From contig NC_133123.1 of NCBI RefSeq assembly GCF_033568475.1, positions 135,058,242 to 135,122,241 of the forward strand: a DNA stretch of 64,000 bases, given 5' to 3'. The number at the start of each line of letters is the position of its first letter. Within the stretch, counting starts at the first letter, position 1. Position numbers and translations under genes: made by a program. This document shows, one piece after another, positions 25,091-37,830 of the stretch. The notes beneath the pieces were generated by a model. It searched no databases, was not told the origin of the DNA, and worked only from the letters and a program-made list of their open reading frames with translations. This DNA comes from Henckelia pumila. Its lineage: Eukaryota > Streptophyta > Magnoliopsida > Lamiales > Gesneriaceae.

Positions 25091-25116
25091 ATTTAAGGGG
25101 GGGGGGGGGGGAGAAT
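25091..25116 (+). promoter_or_regulatory. Polypurine tract with a 15-G run
   Basis: ATTTAA followed by 15 consecutive G (25097-25111) and AGAAT, just before the 3' LTR. The polypurine tract primes plus-strand DNA; the homopolymer length is unusual and could be a sequencing or slippage-prone site. Confidence 0.85.
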
Positions 25117-27766
25117 TGTAACACCCGGTATTTTTAAATACGTAAATCTGCATGCATAATTAGGGAATTTAATTATTTAAATTTTAGATTTATGGGTTAA
25201 ATAATTATGTGAATTATATTTGTGCATGATTTAATTTATTTTTAAGCATTTAACCCATAATTAGTGATTTTTATGATTTTTAGTATTTAATTATTTTTGA
25301 TCGCGTAGACGGGACCGTGGACGGACGAGATGACAACTTTCTATCCAAATTATTTTATGAGTCTTTTTAGAGCCCAAAAATATTATTTTGAGTTTTATTT
25401 CCCCAATATTTTTAGTATTTAATTTTATATAATTTTAGGAGTCCGTTTTTATTCAAAATAAGCCAAAATAGTGACTTTTAATTATCTTTAAAATTCCCTT
25501 AATTTTAATTTCGGGATTTTAAATAACTTATCAGATTATTTACTTTTATTAGGAAATTTTAAATTGTATATTTTTATATTTGAAAACCTTTAATTATATC
25601 TTATTTTTCCTATATACTAATTAATCAAAAATTTACCCTAAACCTACCCAACCTCAACCGATTACTTCACTCAGCCGCCTCACCCCACCATCTTCATCAT
25701 CATCTTCGGCCAGAAAGCTTAAGGCACCATAGACGTTTTCTTGAAGCTCTCAAGCTTATCGTCATCGTCCCGTCGTCCCGGAATCGTCTCACGCTCGTTT
25801 TCTCTTCGTTTTTCGGTGCAAGGCATGTTTTTTTTTTTCTATGATTTTCATACTGTATCAGATATTATATGTGTGTGTGTTGGCAGTCAAGTTTTCCAAT
25901 TAAAATTTCAGAAAACGAATTGGTGATGATGTATGTGCTTGATTATTGGGTTGTTATTGGTCATATTCACGTTTCTTTTAGCCATGGTGGTTCTAGCTGC
26001 TGGTCCAAGGGTTATAGGGGGCCTTAGGGTCCCTAAAGTCGGTCTTGGTCAGGTGGATCGAGCCAAGGGAGGGCTGGGCAGTAGCTGCATCGGCTGAGGG
26101 AGGCTGTGCGCAGGTTTAGGGTTGCAGGGAAGGAGGCTGCGGCTCGATGTCCTTGGCTGCATGGGAGTGGTTCGGTGGCTAGGTTCGAACCGCCCAGACG
26201 TGGGCTACGTCTGGGCGGCGGAGCTCCGGCCAGGGCGGCCGGAGCAGGGCGGCAGCAGCCCTAGAAGGGCTGCGGCTGCACGGGTGAGGGGGGAGAATTG
26301 GGTTTCGGGTTTTAGGGTTAGAAAGGAGCCGGGTCGGGTGGTTGAGGCCTGGGTCGGGTCAGTAGGTTAGTGGGTCGGGTTAGGTTGGTCCGGGTCCGGG
26401 TTTTGTGGGCCGGGCTCGAGTCTTTTTAATTTTAAAGTATTTTAGGAATTAATTGGTTTTTGAGCCAATTAATTAGAAATAAAATTATTTGGACTGCCAA
26501 ATAATTTTATTTGGGCTTTTAAAATTTTAATTAAGTTAGTCCATTAATTTTATGGGCTTTTGAGCCCATGAAAGTTATTGGGCCAGTCTTTGGGCTTTTG
26601 GGCTCATTGGGCCAGGTTAAGTTGTTATTGGGCCTAGAATGTTTTAATGGGCTTTAATAAATTTATTTGGGCTTAGAACAATTTTATTGGGCTTAAGTAT
26701 GTTAATGGGTCAGTCTCAGTATTAATGGGCCAGATTTAAGAAATTGGGCTTGAGTGTTAGGACCAGCAGTCCAGTACAATCCATGAAAAATTTGCATGTG
26801 TCCTGAATATATATTTAATTATTTTATGCATTGAAGTTATTTTAATATTTATATGATAGTAAGAAATTAAATTAAATATATATGAAGAACACACATTTTT
26901 ATTTAAGTACATGCATTCATGAAATAATTTTATGCATAATTAAATGTTTAAGGTTGAGCAAAAGAAAATATTTTATGTTGGAAGTTGAAGTAGTGTGACA
27001 ATTTAAGGGGGATTCGTCCCCATATGTGAACTATTGAAGGGCAGTTTACTGCCAATTTAAGAGGTGATTCGTCACCGCCACGTATGTTGGTTTCCACGCT
27101 GATCAGTATTTAATGTATGATTTAAAGTTACACTACGGATACAACCATGCGATGTTAGAAAATTAATTGCTCAACAATGTTTATGTATTATGTTATTTTA
27201 AGTTATGTTATGTTATGATATTTTTAAGCATGCTCATTCATGTATATGTTATGTATTAGTATTTAATTGTTTTAAATTATTTTCAAACCCTTGTTATGCT
27301 AGCATGTTGGGCCTCTAGGCTCACTACACTGGTATGGTTCAGGTGAATACGTAGAGGAGGATGTAGTACCCACCGGAGGCGAGGACGTATGAGCAGACTG
27401 GCAGTGATCCCCGTGACCGTGATAGATGTCTGAGTCACGTTGCATGTTTTTGAATATGTCAGCATGTTACACATTTTTAAGTATTTTTCAGTGGTTGGGT
27501 TTGAAATATTTTACTTAAATATTTTCAGTGCATGCAAACTTTAATCATTTTATTTATGCAGTATTTTAATTCAATATTTGACTCAGATATTTATTTTATT
27601 AAGGAATGCATTTTTATGTGAGTTATTTATTTATTTATTTATTTTTAAATCTTTTTATTCTGTGCATATATGTATGGGCATATATGTACATATTTTATTT
27701 AGTATGTATAAAAAAAAAAAAAATTCCGCATATTTATTTATTAATTATAGAGTTAGGATCGTTTCA
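25117..27766 (+). repeat. 3' LTR of the Tekay-like element
   Basis: 2650 bp, matching 17673-20295 with scattered substitutions and small indels (for example an extra ATAT near 25217 and an extra TATGGGCA near 27673). Ends GATCGTTTCA, followed by the GGGAG target duplication. Confidence 0.93.
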
Positions 27767-27773
27767 GGGAGAT

Positions 27774-28235
27774 TGTTGGATCATAAATCCAACGTTGGAC
27801 TTATATGTAAATAATTATGTGTTGTGGACTGTCAAATAAATTTAGCTCATAAAAGTGATCTAAATAAGATTTCGGTTCATTTGAGCTTTAATGTATCTAA
27901 TAGGGTGTGACCTTTAATGTGTAGATACTAGTGAGCTTTTCTATTTGATTGATGAGCTTAAATAAAATTCTAAAATATAAATAAAGGGTTATGGTCCCCA
28001 GATCACACGACGTTGATGTCATTCTATTTTATTCCCATCGATAGTTAGAGAGCGTGAGAGAACTGAAGGAACTCTCAAGGCAAATCGTGTTGATCTGGAA
28101 GGCCAAACCATGCAGATCTACATCGGTATCAATTGTTAAGAATTAAGGTACGCTTCCGCTTCAGTTTACAGATTTAATCTTGATGATTTAGCATGATGAT
28201 TCTGGGTTTAAGTTTATAGGGATTTTTTCCCAACA
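27774..28235 (+). repeat. 3' LTR of the copia host element
   Basis: 462 bp TGTTGGATC..CCCAACA, followed by CATTT and the resumption of SCPL exon 3 (CACATAGCTGGAGAAAG). Confidence 0.93.
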
Positions 28236-29699
28236 CATTTCACATAGCTGGAGAAAGTTACGCAGGTATGAATATTATATCTCGAAATTTTCAAGATCAC
28301 CCCTCATTTTCCGAATAATTAAACGATTGCCCCTCAACCCCTTTTCTTTTTAGGTCATTACATACCTCAACTTTCTAAAGCCATTGTCGAAAGCAACAAG
28401 GGAGCCAAGGATCCTATCATCAACTTTCAAGGTTTCTTGGTCAGTGAATGCTAGCTAGCTACCACCAATCAAATTACATGTTCTATTGTGGAACATGTGT
28501 ACGTACATATATCTAATTTTTTTATTTGTATATGGCTATATCCATACGAAAATCGAATATATCCCAAAAAAAGAATAAGTGTTTTTGGCTAATATTGATG
28601 CAAAACATTATTGTACCAAATTATGTTATAGTTATTAATTTATTTAGTGATGTTTATTCCTGTCCATTTTTGTTAGCTTGGAAATCCTCTAATTGATGAC
28701 TTTCACGATTACATTGGGAAATTTGAATATTGGTGGAATCATGGGTTGATAGGAGACTCAACATATGAAGCACTGAAGAAGTCATGCCCGAATGGCTCGT
28801 CTCTGTTTCAAAAAGACGAGTGCATCCAAGCTCTATCCGCTGCGTTTTTAGAGTTTGGAGATATCAATCCCTACGCCATTAACCAAAGTCCATGCGCCCA
28901 ACTTGGGACCCTAAATACTCCCAACAACTTGAAATTCCCCCAGGTAACATTGGGATCGATCTTACCCCGGTCGCGCGCACGGGGTTCGATCGTAGCTCGG
29001 TTTGGAATGTCTATGGTTTACGACAGTTGACATAGAATATGTGGGCTATATATATATATGTATATATATAAAATGCATGGTAAATGGAAATCAGATGGAA
29101 ACACACCCATATTTGTTATATAAAAATATTTATTTGTTTTATTTTTAGCCTCGATCAATGCATTGTGAAGTATACGAAATTGTACATGAATCGTCCGGAG
29201 GTGCAAAAGGCTTTTCATGTCGATATTCATGAAATCTCTCATCCTTGGGTCACTTGCAGGTAATGTATATATCCATCCATAGATTAATTAGATATGTACA
29301 CGAACCATTAATATTTTACAATATCCAAAAAAATTATCGTCTGGCTCGAAAGATTTCACATTATTCAATATTTCAAATATCTTATCGATCGTACGTATTA
29401 CAAATAAAATTCAAAGTTTAATTTATTGCATCAAGAATTTAATTTGTTTGGAAAATATTAATGTACGAAATTAGATGGATCAATCTTGCAATTTTTTATT
29501 AGACTAGACTGGTGTTAAAAGTTTGCATTTTTATGGTGGAATTATATATTCTTAATTCATATATATTTGCAGTGATATTGTAAGAGGAAGCTGGGCAGAT
29601 TCACCCAAATCCATGCTACCAATTTTTAAAGAACTTGTAGCGGCTGGCCTCAGGATATGGGTTTTTAGGTAATTATTACTAATTAACTGCAATTTCAGC

Positions 29700-30260
29700 T
29701 AATTTATTGCCAAACAAATTAGAAAAACTTATAACCTCATGCAAACACCATCTAAGTCAAATAGCTTATAAACGGTCAAAATAAGATATTTGAGTTTTGA
29801 CAGCTAATAAGTTGTTTTAAAAAACTGAGGTGACACCACATTTTAAAAAAAAAGATATTATTTTAAAATTTTACTTCTCCAAAATAGCCTTCTATGGTTC
29901 CATAAATTCAGGTCTATGTTCTCGACTTATTTAATATTAAATATTTTTTTAAAAATGACATTTCCAAATAATAAAAAAATTCTAAATAAAAATATGAAAT
30001 ATTTTTATTTTTTTGTAATATATATAGGTTTAATATTTATGATAAGATTTTAAAACTATTTTTAAATAACATTCATATTGTTATACCATTTTTGGTAATC
30101 TTGACAATAAAAAGATCTTATAATGTCAAACACATCAACATCTTTAATTCGTTTAAAATAAGTTCATCAAAACACTTTTACAATTTATTTTTAAAATAAG
30201 TCCTGACAGCTTATAAGCTCTTAAACCAGCTTATAAGTTGTTTTTAATAAGTTTAGACAA
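29700..30260. repeat. Possible decayed MITE in SCPL intron
   Basis: AT-rich intron DNA with repeated AGCTTATAA / TTATAAGCT motifs on both strands and GCCAAACAAATT / TTAGACAAACAATT near the ends, resembling non-autonomous DNA transposons with TTATAAG-type interiors. Ends and target duplication not resolved. Confidence 0.25.
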
Positions 30261-30761
30261 ACAATTAATCCATAAATTAACATAATGTGACTTATCTAGG
30301 TAGTCTATTAATATCTTTTAAAGTGACTTTAAAAAAATAATATGTATATATCTGTCGTAAAATAATATATGTAAATTTGGAAATAAATTGTACTGCATTA
30401 AACTTCGCTTCAATCCTTGATAATTTGCTTATAATTGAATTTAATTTAAGCCTAAACTTTTTCCCCCCTCTGTGAATTTCACTTCTTTTTTTTTTTTTTG
30501 GTCATAAATTAACTTATGAAAATTGACAGCGGAGACAACGACGCCGTTTTGCCATTAACTGCAACCCGTTATTCCCTCAAAGCCCTAAACCTAAAGACAA
30601 ATATCAGCTGGTATGCTTGGTACGACAACCAAAAGGTGAGTAATTTAATGTTTTTTTTTTTTTTTTTGCATTATATTCACTTCACACGTTATATTCACTT
30701 CACACATGATAAGTGTCAAATACATCAAATACACTAAGAAGTGAAAAATCTCGTATTTACT

Positions 30762-31105
30762 TAGGGGGTGTTTGCAAAACTAAAAAAATAATTGTTAGAT
30801 TTTGGCTTAAAAAAATCACTTTTGCGTGTTTCTACCCAAATTATATGTGTTAGCTTATGCTTAACTTAATTTAAATCCAAAAATTAGTCATATGATGATT
30901 ATGAGATATTCAAAATTGATTCTAATAAAAAGGTCAATGTTAAAATCACTATAATCATTTATTTATCAAACACTACCCAACTTTGATTTTTAGATTTTCA
31001 CATTTGTTTTCAAACACTACCAACTTTTTATTTTTCTTAACTTTTTTATAATATATAAATTTAATCACTTCTACAAAAGTATAATATTTTGCAAACACTC
31101 CCTAA
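30762..31105. mobile_element. hAT-like MITE in the last SCPL intron
   Basis: About 343 bp with 17-18-bp terminal inverted repeats: TAGGGGGTGTTTGCAAA at the left and TTTGCAAACACTCCCTA at the right (one mismatch). GGGTGTTTGC termini are typical of short non-autonomous hAT elements in plants. The flanks (TATTTACT and AATTTTTT) could be a decayed 8-bp duplication. Non-coding and AT-rich. Confidence 0.65.
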
Positions 31106-31811
31106 ATTTTTTGGCTAAAATCTAATAAAAAATTCAGTCACGTGATCTTTAATTAATCTTTTTTAAATCTTCTCGTCATAGATCAATGTTCAATGTATCC
31201 AAATTAATATATATATATATTTAATTAATCCCAACTTTAATCTCTATGATTATGCGCATAATTTTTCAGTCCGTTCCAGTTTTATATGATTAATCACCAA
31301 ATCTTAAGATTCGAATGGGAGCCACACTTTTATTACAATTATTAAATAAAATAAAAATTCATTTGTTTATTTATTTATCCAAAAAAAAATTAAATGTAGG
31401 TTGGTGGATGGAGCGAGGTGTATGCAGGATTGACATATGTGACGGTACGAGGGGCCGGCCATGAAGTTCCATTAACAACTCCCAAGCTTGCTCTAAATTT
31501 GTTTAGGAATTTCTTGACCAATCAGATTATGCCACCACATCCAAATTAACGTTATTATTACAATAAATTTCTGTTACTATCAATTGTGGAAAAATTATAT
31601 AAACATTCTATTTATTAAGAATAATCTTTAATTATATATGTAGGAATTCGTGGTATATGTGTGTGCATGCCAAATAAATTTTAAATTTGTTGTAAGAATG
31701 TATATTTTTATAATTTCATGGGTGTGTGTATATTTAAAACATGAATTGAAAATTCATGCTATATAATTTGGGGGAGAAAAATCCTGCGCATGTGATGCGG
31801 AACATTTATAC

Positions 31812-34800
31812 TTTTTTTTTTCGAAGGCAAATTTTATAAAATCAAACCGAGGGAAATACAAAGGACGACAGGTTAAGAGCCCGTCGGTCATGATCAGTCG
31901 AAGAACCAGCCGACCTAGCTAGTGAATGAGCCATCTGGTTCGCTGATCTATAAACAAAAGATAAAATACAAGATGGTAGTTCTGATAAAAGGAATTTACA
32001 ATCTTCCGTCAAAAGGCCTAGGCTTGAAAACATCCATCACAGAAGAATGGATGACATTGATCACTAGGAGCGCATCTGATTTGATGATAACGTTGATGAG
32101 CTTTAGCTCCTTTATCCAGCTTAGAGCTTCGCGAACTCCTAAGGCTTCAACTGTAGATGAAAGGAAATTGCCTTGGAAGCATCCATATTTAGCATTGATA
32201 ATAGCTCCGGAGGCGTCGCGAATAATACAACCATAACCCATGCGAGGTGGATCCTTGAAAAGAGCAGCGTCGACATTGCATTTTACAAAATTTTCTGGAG
32301 GGAAGGTCCAAACATGCGTGGACTGATGGGCTGAATGAGGAGGGCTTTTATTCCTTGAATTAGCTATCAGCCATTGGTTATGAGAATCTGAAGCTGATTG
32401 GAAAATAAAATTTGCTGGTCTTGTGATTCCGTTCCAAATCAATTCATTCCTAGCAATCCAAATGTTCCACAATATCATGGCAGCTCTGTCAATGTCAGTA
32501 GGAGAGTGATTTGATGTTAAGGCAATCCACCAATCTTTGAAAGAAGAAGCCGTACCAACAAAGCTTCCAATGGAGGTGAGGCACCAAACATTTCTGGCAA
32601 AAGGGCATTGGACTAGGACATGAAAATCTGTTTCAGGATCGTGATTGCAAAAAGAGCACCAAATCTGGGTCTCGATTCTCCTGTTCTTCAGAGCCATTCT
32701 AGTTGGAATGCATCTTGTTAACGTTCTCCAGATGAAGTTGCACACTTTTGGGGGGGGGTCTTGAGTTGCCAGATTTGAAGCCAATTGATATCGTCCCTTA
32801 TATGATTATCTCTATTTGAAGACAGTAGTTTATATCCACTTTTCACTATGTAAAGACCTATGTTGTCGAAACCCCAAATCCATCTGTCTTCCGCATCGAA
32901 CAAACTCAAGGGAATAGATTGAATCAAACTCTTGTCTCGCACATTGAATAGATCATTCAAAATATCAATATCCCACTCGCCTGCATTGGACGTCCGCAAA
33001 TCACTTACTTTTGCATGTTGTAGCTCTGGAGGGCCAAATGAAGAGATATAAGGATCATTAGCATCAGGAAGCCATGGTGTTCCGTAGATGAGTGTCTGAT
33101 TGCCTGATCCAATACGACATCTAGCTCCTCTACGAATGAGATTTTGTGTAGCCAACTCCTCCAAACAAATCTTGGGTTGGACCCTGTTTTGGCTTCCAAA
33201 AAATTTGACGTAGGGTAATAACGAGCTTTGAAGATTTGTGCCACAAGAGAGTTTTGGTCTGTGAAGAGCTTCCAAATTTGTTTTGAAAGGAGTGCCAGAT
33301 TATATTCATGTAACCTACGAAACCCCATTCCTCCCTCTGATTTGTGCTTCGAAAGTTTCTCCCAGCTTTGCCATTTCATTCCTCCTCTGGTGTTACCAGA
33401 TTTACCCCACCAAAAAAAGTTCATCATTCTTTCTAAATCGAAACAAAGAGTAAGTGGAAGTAGAAATACACTCATGACATAAGTGGGGAGAGCTTGGACT
33501 ACTGCCTTGAGAAGACTCTCCTTGCCTGCTCTTGAAAGCCATTTGTTTCTCTATCCTTTCATACGCTTCCATGCTTTTTCTTTTAAGAAAGCAAAAACGT
33601 CCGACTTCTTTCGCCTAATCATAGAAGGGAGTCCTAGATAATCCCCATGATTCGAAGTATAATTCATTCCCAAGATTTCACGCATTAAGTACTTCTGTTC
33701 ATTTGGAATGTTTTGGCTGAAAGAGATAGAAGATTTGGAGAAGTTTACCGTTTGCCCAGAAGCAATCTCAAAATTCTGAAGACAACGTTTGACAGTAGAA
33801 CATTCCTCTGTTGTAGCTCTGAAGAATAAAAAGCTGTCGTCCGCGAATAGAAGATGAGAGATTTGAGGGGCACAACGAGCTACTTGAATACCATGTAAGT
33901 TGCCTCTTCTCGTTTCTGCTTGCAAGATAGATGTGAGTCCTTCCATACATAACAAAAAAAGATAGGGCGATAATGGATCCCCCTGGCGAATCCCACGTTG
34001 TGGGATGATCGGGCCGATCTCGTGACCATTGTGAACCACCATATAATGCACTGAAGTCACACACTTCATAACAAAATCAACCCATAGGTTGTCGAAGCCT
34101 AAGCTGAGAAGCATATGCTTTAAAAAAGGCCATTCGACGCGATCAAAAGCTTTAGAAATGTCTAGTATAAGGGCAGCCACCCATTTTTTACCTTGAGTTT
34201 TTCGTTTCAGATAATGACCCAGCTCGAAAGCTATGAGAATGTTTTCAGTTATATGTCTGCCTGGGATGAAATCTCCTTGAGTTTTAGAGATAATCGAGTT
34301 GAGCATGGTTTTGAGACGATTTGCAATCACTTTGGCCACAACCTTATATATAACATTGCATAAGGAAATAGGGCGGAGATCAGAAAGGTAAACAGGACGT
34401 TTCTTCTTCGGAATTAGAACAATAGAGGTGTCATTAAAGCCTTCAGGAAGATGACCCTTGTTTAAGAAGTCCAAGCATGCTGCAGAAACATGAGATCCCA
34501 TGATATCCCAAAAATGTTGATAAAATCCGGGTTCATGCCGTCAGGACCAGGAGATTTATCCTTGTGCATTGAGAATAATGCTGCCCGAACTTCATGAGCT
34601 TCATAAGGGCGGATAAGCGTGCGATTTTGTTGGTCACTGACCTTTTGCGAAACCTGAGATATGATGCTATCATCATGGCAACCATTAGAGGAGTAAAGAT
34701 TCTGGAAATAATTCAAGATAAGGTCTTCCATGCCTTGGCCCCAAAAGCAAGAATTTCCGAGATTGTCTTTGAGTTCCATGATTTGATTTTTCCTCTTGCG

Positions 34801-35908
34801 CGAGGAGGCGTAATTATGGAAGAGTTTGGAGTTGTTGTCGCCATCTTGAAGCCAAAAAATCTTAGCTCTTTGTTTCCAAAATACTTCTTCTTGGGCTAGA
34901 AGAGAAGAGAGTTTCTGTCTTGTTTCCACAATTTGAATATCATTCAAGTTGTTTGATCGAAGCTTCAACAATCAAATTTTATTTCTGCAATGAGATATTG
35001 CTTTTTTAAAACGAAATTTCACCTTATCTCCCCATACTTGAAGATGATTGCCACAAGATGCAATTCGTTGTTGAATATTTCCTTTGTCACTGATCAACCA
35101 ACTATGGTTCACCACAGCTCTACACTCTGATTCAAGGATCCATGCGTTCTCAAAGCGGAAGCGCTTTTTCTTGCTTGCAAATTTTGAATCAAGATTTAGG
35201 AAAATAGCGTTGTGATCAGAAGAGATTACCTCTAAGTTGCTGACCTCTGCCATGCTGAAAGTATTTAACCACCGATTAGTAAAAATAGCCCGGTCAAGCC
35301 TTTTTTCAACAAAAGAATTTGTACCTCGGCATCTTTCCCAAGTGAACCAGTAACCCTTCATTCCCAAGTCTACCAGACCATTCTCGTTGACAGCTTTCCT
35401 GAAACCATTAATAAGATTTATAGGGTGCGAAATTCGGCCTCTTTTTTCTGAATGAGAGAGAAGATCATTAAAGTCTCCTATGCAACACCATGGAAGAGCC
35501 GATCTTTGGGAGAGCATTCGAAGCATATTCCACGATTGATTACGTCTGTTACGCTCCGGGAAACCATAGAAACCAGTTAAGCGCCAAGCCACCATACCCG
35601 AGATAGAGACTTCAACATCGATGAAATTAGAAGAATAAGATAAAATCTTAGCCATATGCTTATATTTCCAAAATAAGGCAAGGCCTCCACCATTGTTCCG
35701 GCCAGGAACAAAAAACAGGCCTTCAAAATTCATTTTCTGCTTAAGAAGCTCAACTTTGGAGATAGAAGTTTTAACCTCCATGAGAAAAACAAAAACAGGC
35801 TTAAACTTGGACGTGAGGCCCAAGACTTCTTGGACTGTTCGTGGGTTGCCAAGCCCACGACAGTTCCAACTGATGGTGCTCATTGGATTAGGCGGGTCTG
35901 GGAACCAG
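31812..35908 (-). mobile_element. Broken L1-type LINE with plant RNase H
   Basis: The minus strand carries ORF2 from the endonuclease start at 35883 to the RNase H end at about 31842, then a poly(A) run (T at 31812-31821 on plus). ORF1 is not present: 25 bp before ORF2 the sequence is cut by the LTR of element A at 35909, so the 5' end is either truncated or beyond the nested elements. It cannot be mobile because ORF2 has several stops and frameshifts. Confidence 0.9.
31842..35883 (-). pseudogene. LINE ORF2 remnant (endonuclease-RT-zinc finger-RNase H)
   Basis: AP endonuclease (SWNCRGLGNPRTVQEV, CCIGDFNDLLSHSEKRG, SSDHNAIFLNL) from 35883 to a TGA at 34972-34974; RT from 34971 with KSPGPDGMNPDF, RPISLCNVIYKVVAKVIANR and the catalytic FADDSFLFF; a zf-RVT domain (VCNFIWRTLTRCIPTRMAL, WCSFCNHDPETDFHVLVQCP); and RNase H (CNVDAALFKD, GCIIRDASGAI). 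Breaks: TGA at 34972, a frameshift near 34510, a nonsense codon near 33551, frameshifts near 33150 and at the G-run at 32748-32758, and another near 32000. The product would nick and copy LINE RNA; it is now dead. Confidence 0.9.
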
Positions 35909-37246
35909 TGTAAGGCCCGGGATTATTTAATTATAATCCGAGAATATTTAATTTGGAAATATTTAGAGTTTAGAATTAAATTCTAATATTCTTAAATGAA
36001 TAAGGATTGAAATTGAATTAAATCGCTTTTCTGGGGACTGAATTGCAAATAGCCAAAAGTTCAGGAACTAAAGTGCAAATATGCTATATATATCTCATTC
36101 TCCACTTGATTTATATCATTTTACACGTGAAAACCATCAGAAAAGGAAGGAAAGGGCAGAAACTCGGCTGAACCATCCTCAACACCATTTTTGTCCCGTT
36201 CAAGCTGCGATAACTTGCGCTCCGGTCGTCAGAAATTCGAAAGAAATATATATCTGCGATCGCCACTCTGAGAGCTTCGTTTTGGTACAACTTTTATTGA
36301 GCTTTCTCATACTTTATTTTTTTGTTAAAGAGGGGTTGATATTCTTTTTGATTATATATGTGATTGAGCTAGTACTGGTTACGGATTCGCAGACGGTTCG
36401 AAAAAAGACTATCGTTCGGATTTTATATGATTTATAGAAGCAAATATCAAAATCTACAATTTTGAGATGTTGCTGAACGTGCATGTATATTGATGTTTTG
36501 TTGGAGATTAAGTTGGTATAGCTTAGTAGAGTGATTGTGATATTGATTTGGATTGCCGGTGTTTAGCTGTTACGCCGCCGATTTGCATATTGTCATGACT
36601 TTGCTATATTGACTAAACAAAGTATGATAGGAGTTGAAATCTGATCTTGTGAGATTGTGTACATATCATTTCAGATTTTGTCAAAAGATTTCCGAACTCG
36701 AGATCTTCGATTCGAACCGAGAAGGATTTGAAGCAAGGTTTGCTAGCATTTGCACTTGAGATTGAGTTGAGAAGTTGAGCAGCCTTTTTGATATGATTTA
36801 TCATTGATGTCATTGCAGATTTGAGTTGAGAGGGTTGAAAATCCTAGAGTGCATATGACGTTTGGCGGATTGTAGTTGAGTGGCACGGAATGTAGACTTA
36901 TTTCCAGAGCCAGAAGACTCACTATAGTTGCACCAAAGTCAGAGGAAATAAAGTATTTAACTTCACCTCGATTGGGTGAGTTGGTGTTTGTTGACAATTT
37001 TATTTCCTCGGGATCCCAATAACTTATATCCTATTGATATCAGCTTGATAGCCTCTTTTGTCATATGCATTGCATTCACGTTTATTATCTCACGCATTAT
37101 GTTGTTTATACTGGGATTTTATTCTCACCGAAGGTATCCTGCTATTGCTTTGTTTTGTATGTGTGCATGGCAATAGGTGGGGCAGGAGCTGGTCAGAAGC
37201 GACAGGGATAGCTCGAGAGAGAGTCTTAGCATGTGAGGACTCGGGT

Positions 37247-37306
37247 TTTAGCAGAACAACGTGTATTTTAGCAGAACAACGTGTATTTTAGCAGAACAAC
37301 TTGTAC
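37247..37306 (+). repeat. Three tandem copies of a 20-bp unit in A's 5' LTR
   Basis: TTTTAGCAGAACAACGTGTA repeated three times (the last copy with one change). The 3' LTR has two copies (54767-54806), so the copy number changed after insertion or differed in the source. Confidence 0.85.
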
Positions 37307-37563
37307 TTTGAGTTGTTAAAACATGGCAGAATGATACAAGAACTTTGTATGATGTTGTCAAGTACTTGTTAGCCTTCATATTATGTTTGTAAAGAGCATG
37401 TCTTTGATTATGTGACTTGTCAAAGATTAGATATACATGTTGGGTTGTGTTTTGATGTTATCATTTTCTTTTATTCATGTATGGTGTTGTTAGAAGAGCT
37501 GAGGCATCCCAAACTTCTATTTGACAGCAAAAAGTCAGATTTTGAGCAGCCGGACAGAGCGCA

Positions 37564-37642
37564 GCTCGCTCGAGCGAGCCAAGGGGTCCTAGACCCGAGC
37601 GGCGCTCGCTAGAGCGAGAGGTGAGGCTCGCTCGAGCGAGCC
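37564..37642 (+). repeat. CTCGCTCGAGCGAG palindrome cluster in A's LTR
   Basis: A perfect 16-bp palindrome GCTCGCTCGAGCGAGC at 37564-37579, a degenerate copy near 37602-37618 (GCGCTCGCTAGAGCGAG), and a perfect 18-bp palindrome GGCTCGCTCGAGCGAGCC at 37625-37642. Lies about 170 bp before the LTR end. Confidence 0.8.
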
Positions 37643-37813
37643 ACTTTGGTTCTAAAAAAAATATATATATATTTTTGTTGATCTTTTTGCGACGTGCTTT
37701 TGCATCGCCAAATGTTAGGTCTTGCGTCGCCAATTGTCCGGTTTTTCAGATTAACTATTTTTAGTTACTAATCGCTCTATAAGATTTAATTAGCAACCCG
37801 GGTCCCCACAACA

Positions 37814-37830
37814 GGTGGTATCAGAGCGTA
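37814..37830 (+). promoter_or_regulatory. tRNA-Met primer-binding site of element A
   Basis: GGTGGTATCAGAGCG directly after the LTR, complementary to initiator tRNA-Met. Confidence 0.85.

Larger units (their letters stand above)
17673..27766 (+). mobile_element. Intact Tekay-like Ty3/gypsy chromovirus nested in the copia element
   Basis: 10.1 kb, LTRs 17673-20295 (2623 bp) and 25117-27766 (2650 bp), both TGTAACACCC..GATCGTTTCA. Flanked by the 5-bp duplication GGGAG (17668-17672 and 27767-27771), which is part of the host copia's polypurine tract. Primer-binding site, gag, a putative intron, pol with chromodomain and a G-rich polypurine tract are all in order. Both open frames are undamaged and the LTRs differ at only a small share of positions, so this is a fairly recent insertion that may be autonomous. 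Confidence 0.95.
11957..28235 (+). mobile_element. Decayed Ty1/copia retrotransposon inserted in SCPL exon 3
   Basis: Begins TGTTGG and ends CCAACA, with matching 462-bp LTRs at 11957-12418 and 27774-28235. It is flanked by the 5-bp target duplication CATTT (11952-11956 and 28236-28240), which belongs to the SCPL reading frame. Primer-binding site at about 12420; remnants of gag, protease, integrase, RT and RNase H run from about 14400 to 17230 in copia order. The polypurine tract GTGGGAGAT is itself split by a gypsy element (17673-27766). Without that insert the element is about 6.2 kb. LTRs differ by roughly 5% by eye, so it is the oldest LTR element here. Confidence 0.93.
35909..37813 (+). 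repeat. 5' LTR of element A
   Basis: About 1905 bp, TGTAAGGCCCGGG..CCCCACAACA. Compared with the 3' LTR it lacks about 245 bp near 36827 and has three instead of two copies of a 20-bp unit at 37247-37306. It includes a palindrome cluster at 37564-37642. The exact 3' border is inferred from the primer-binding site. Confidence 0.85.
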
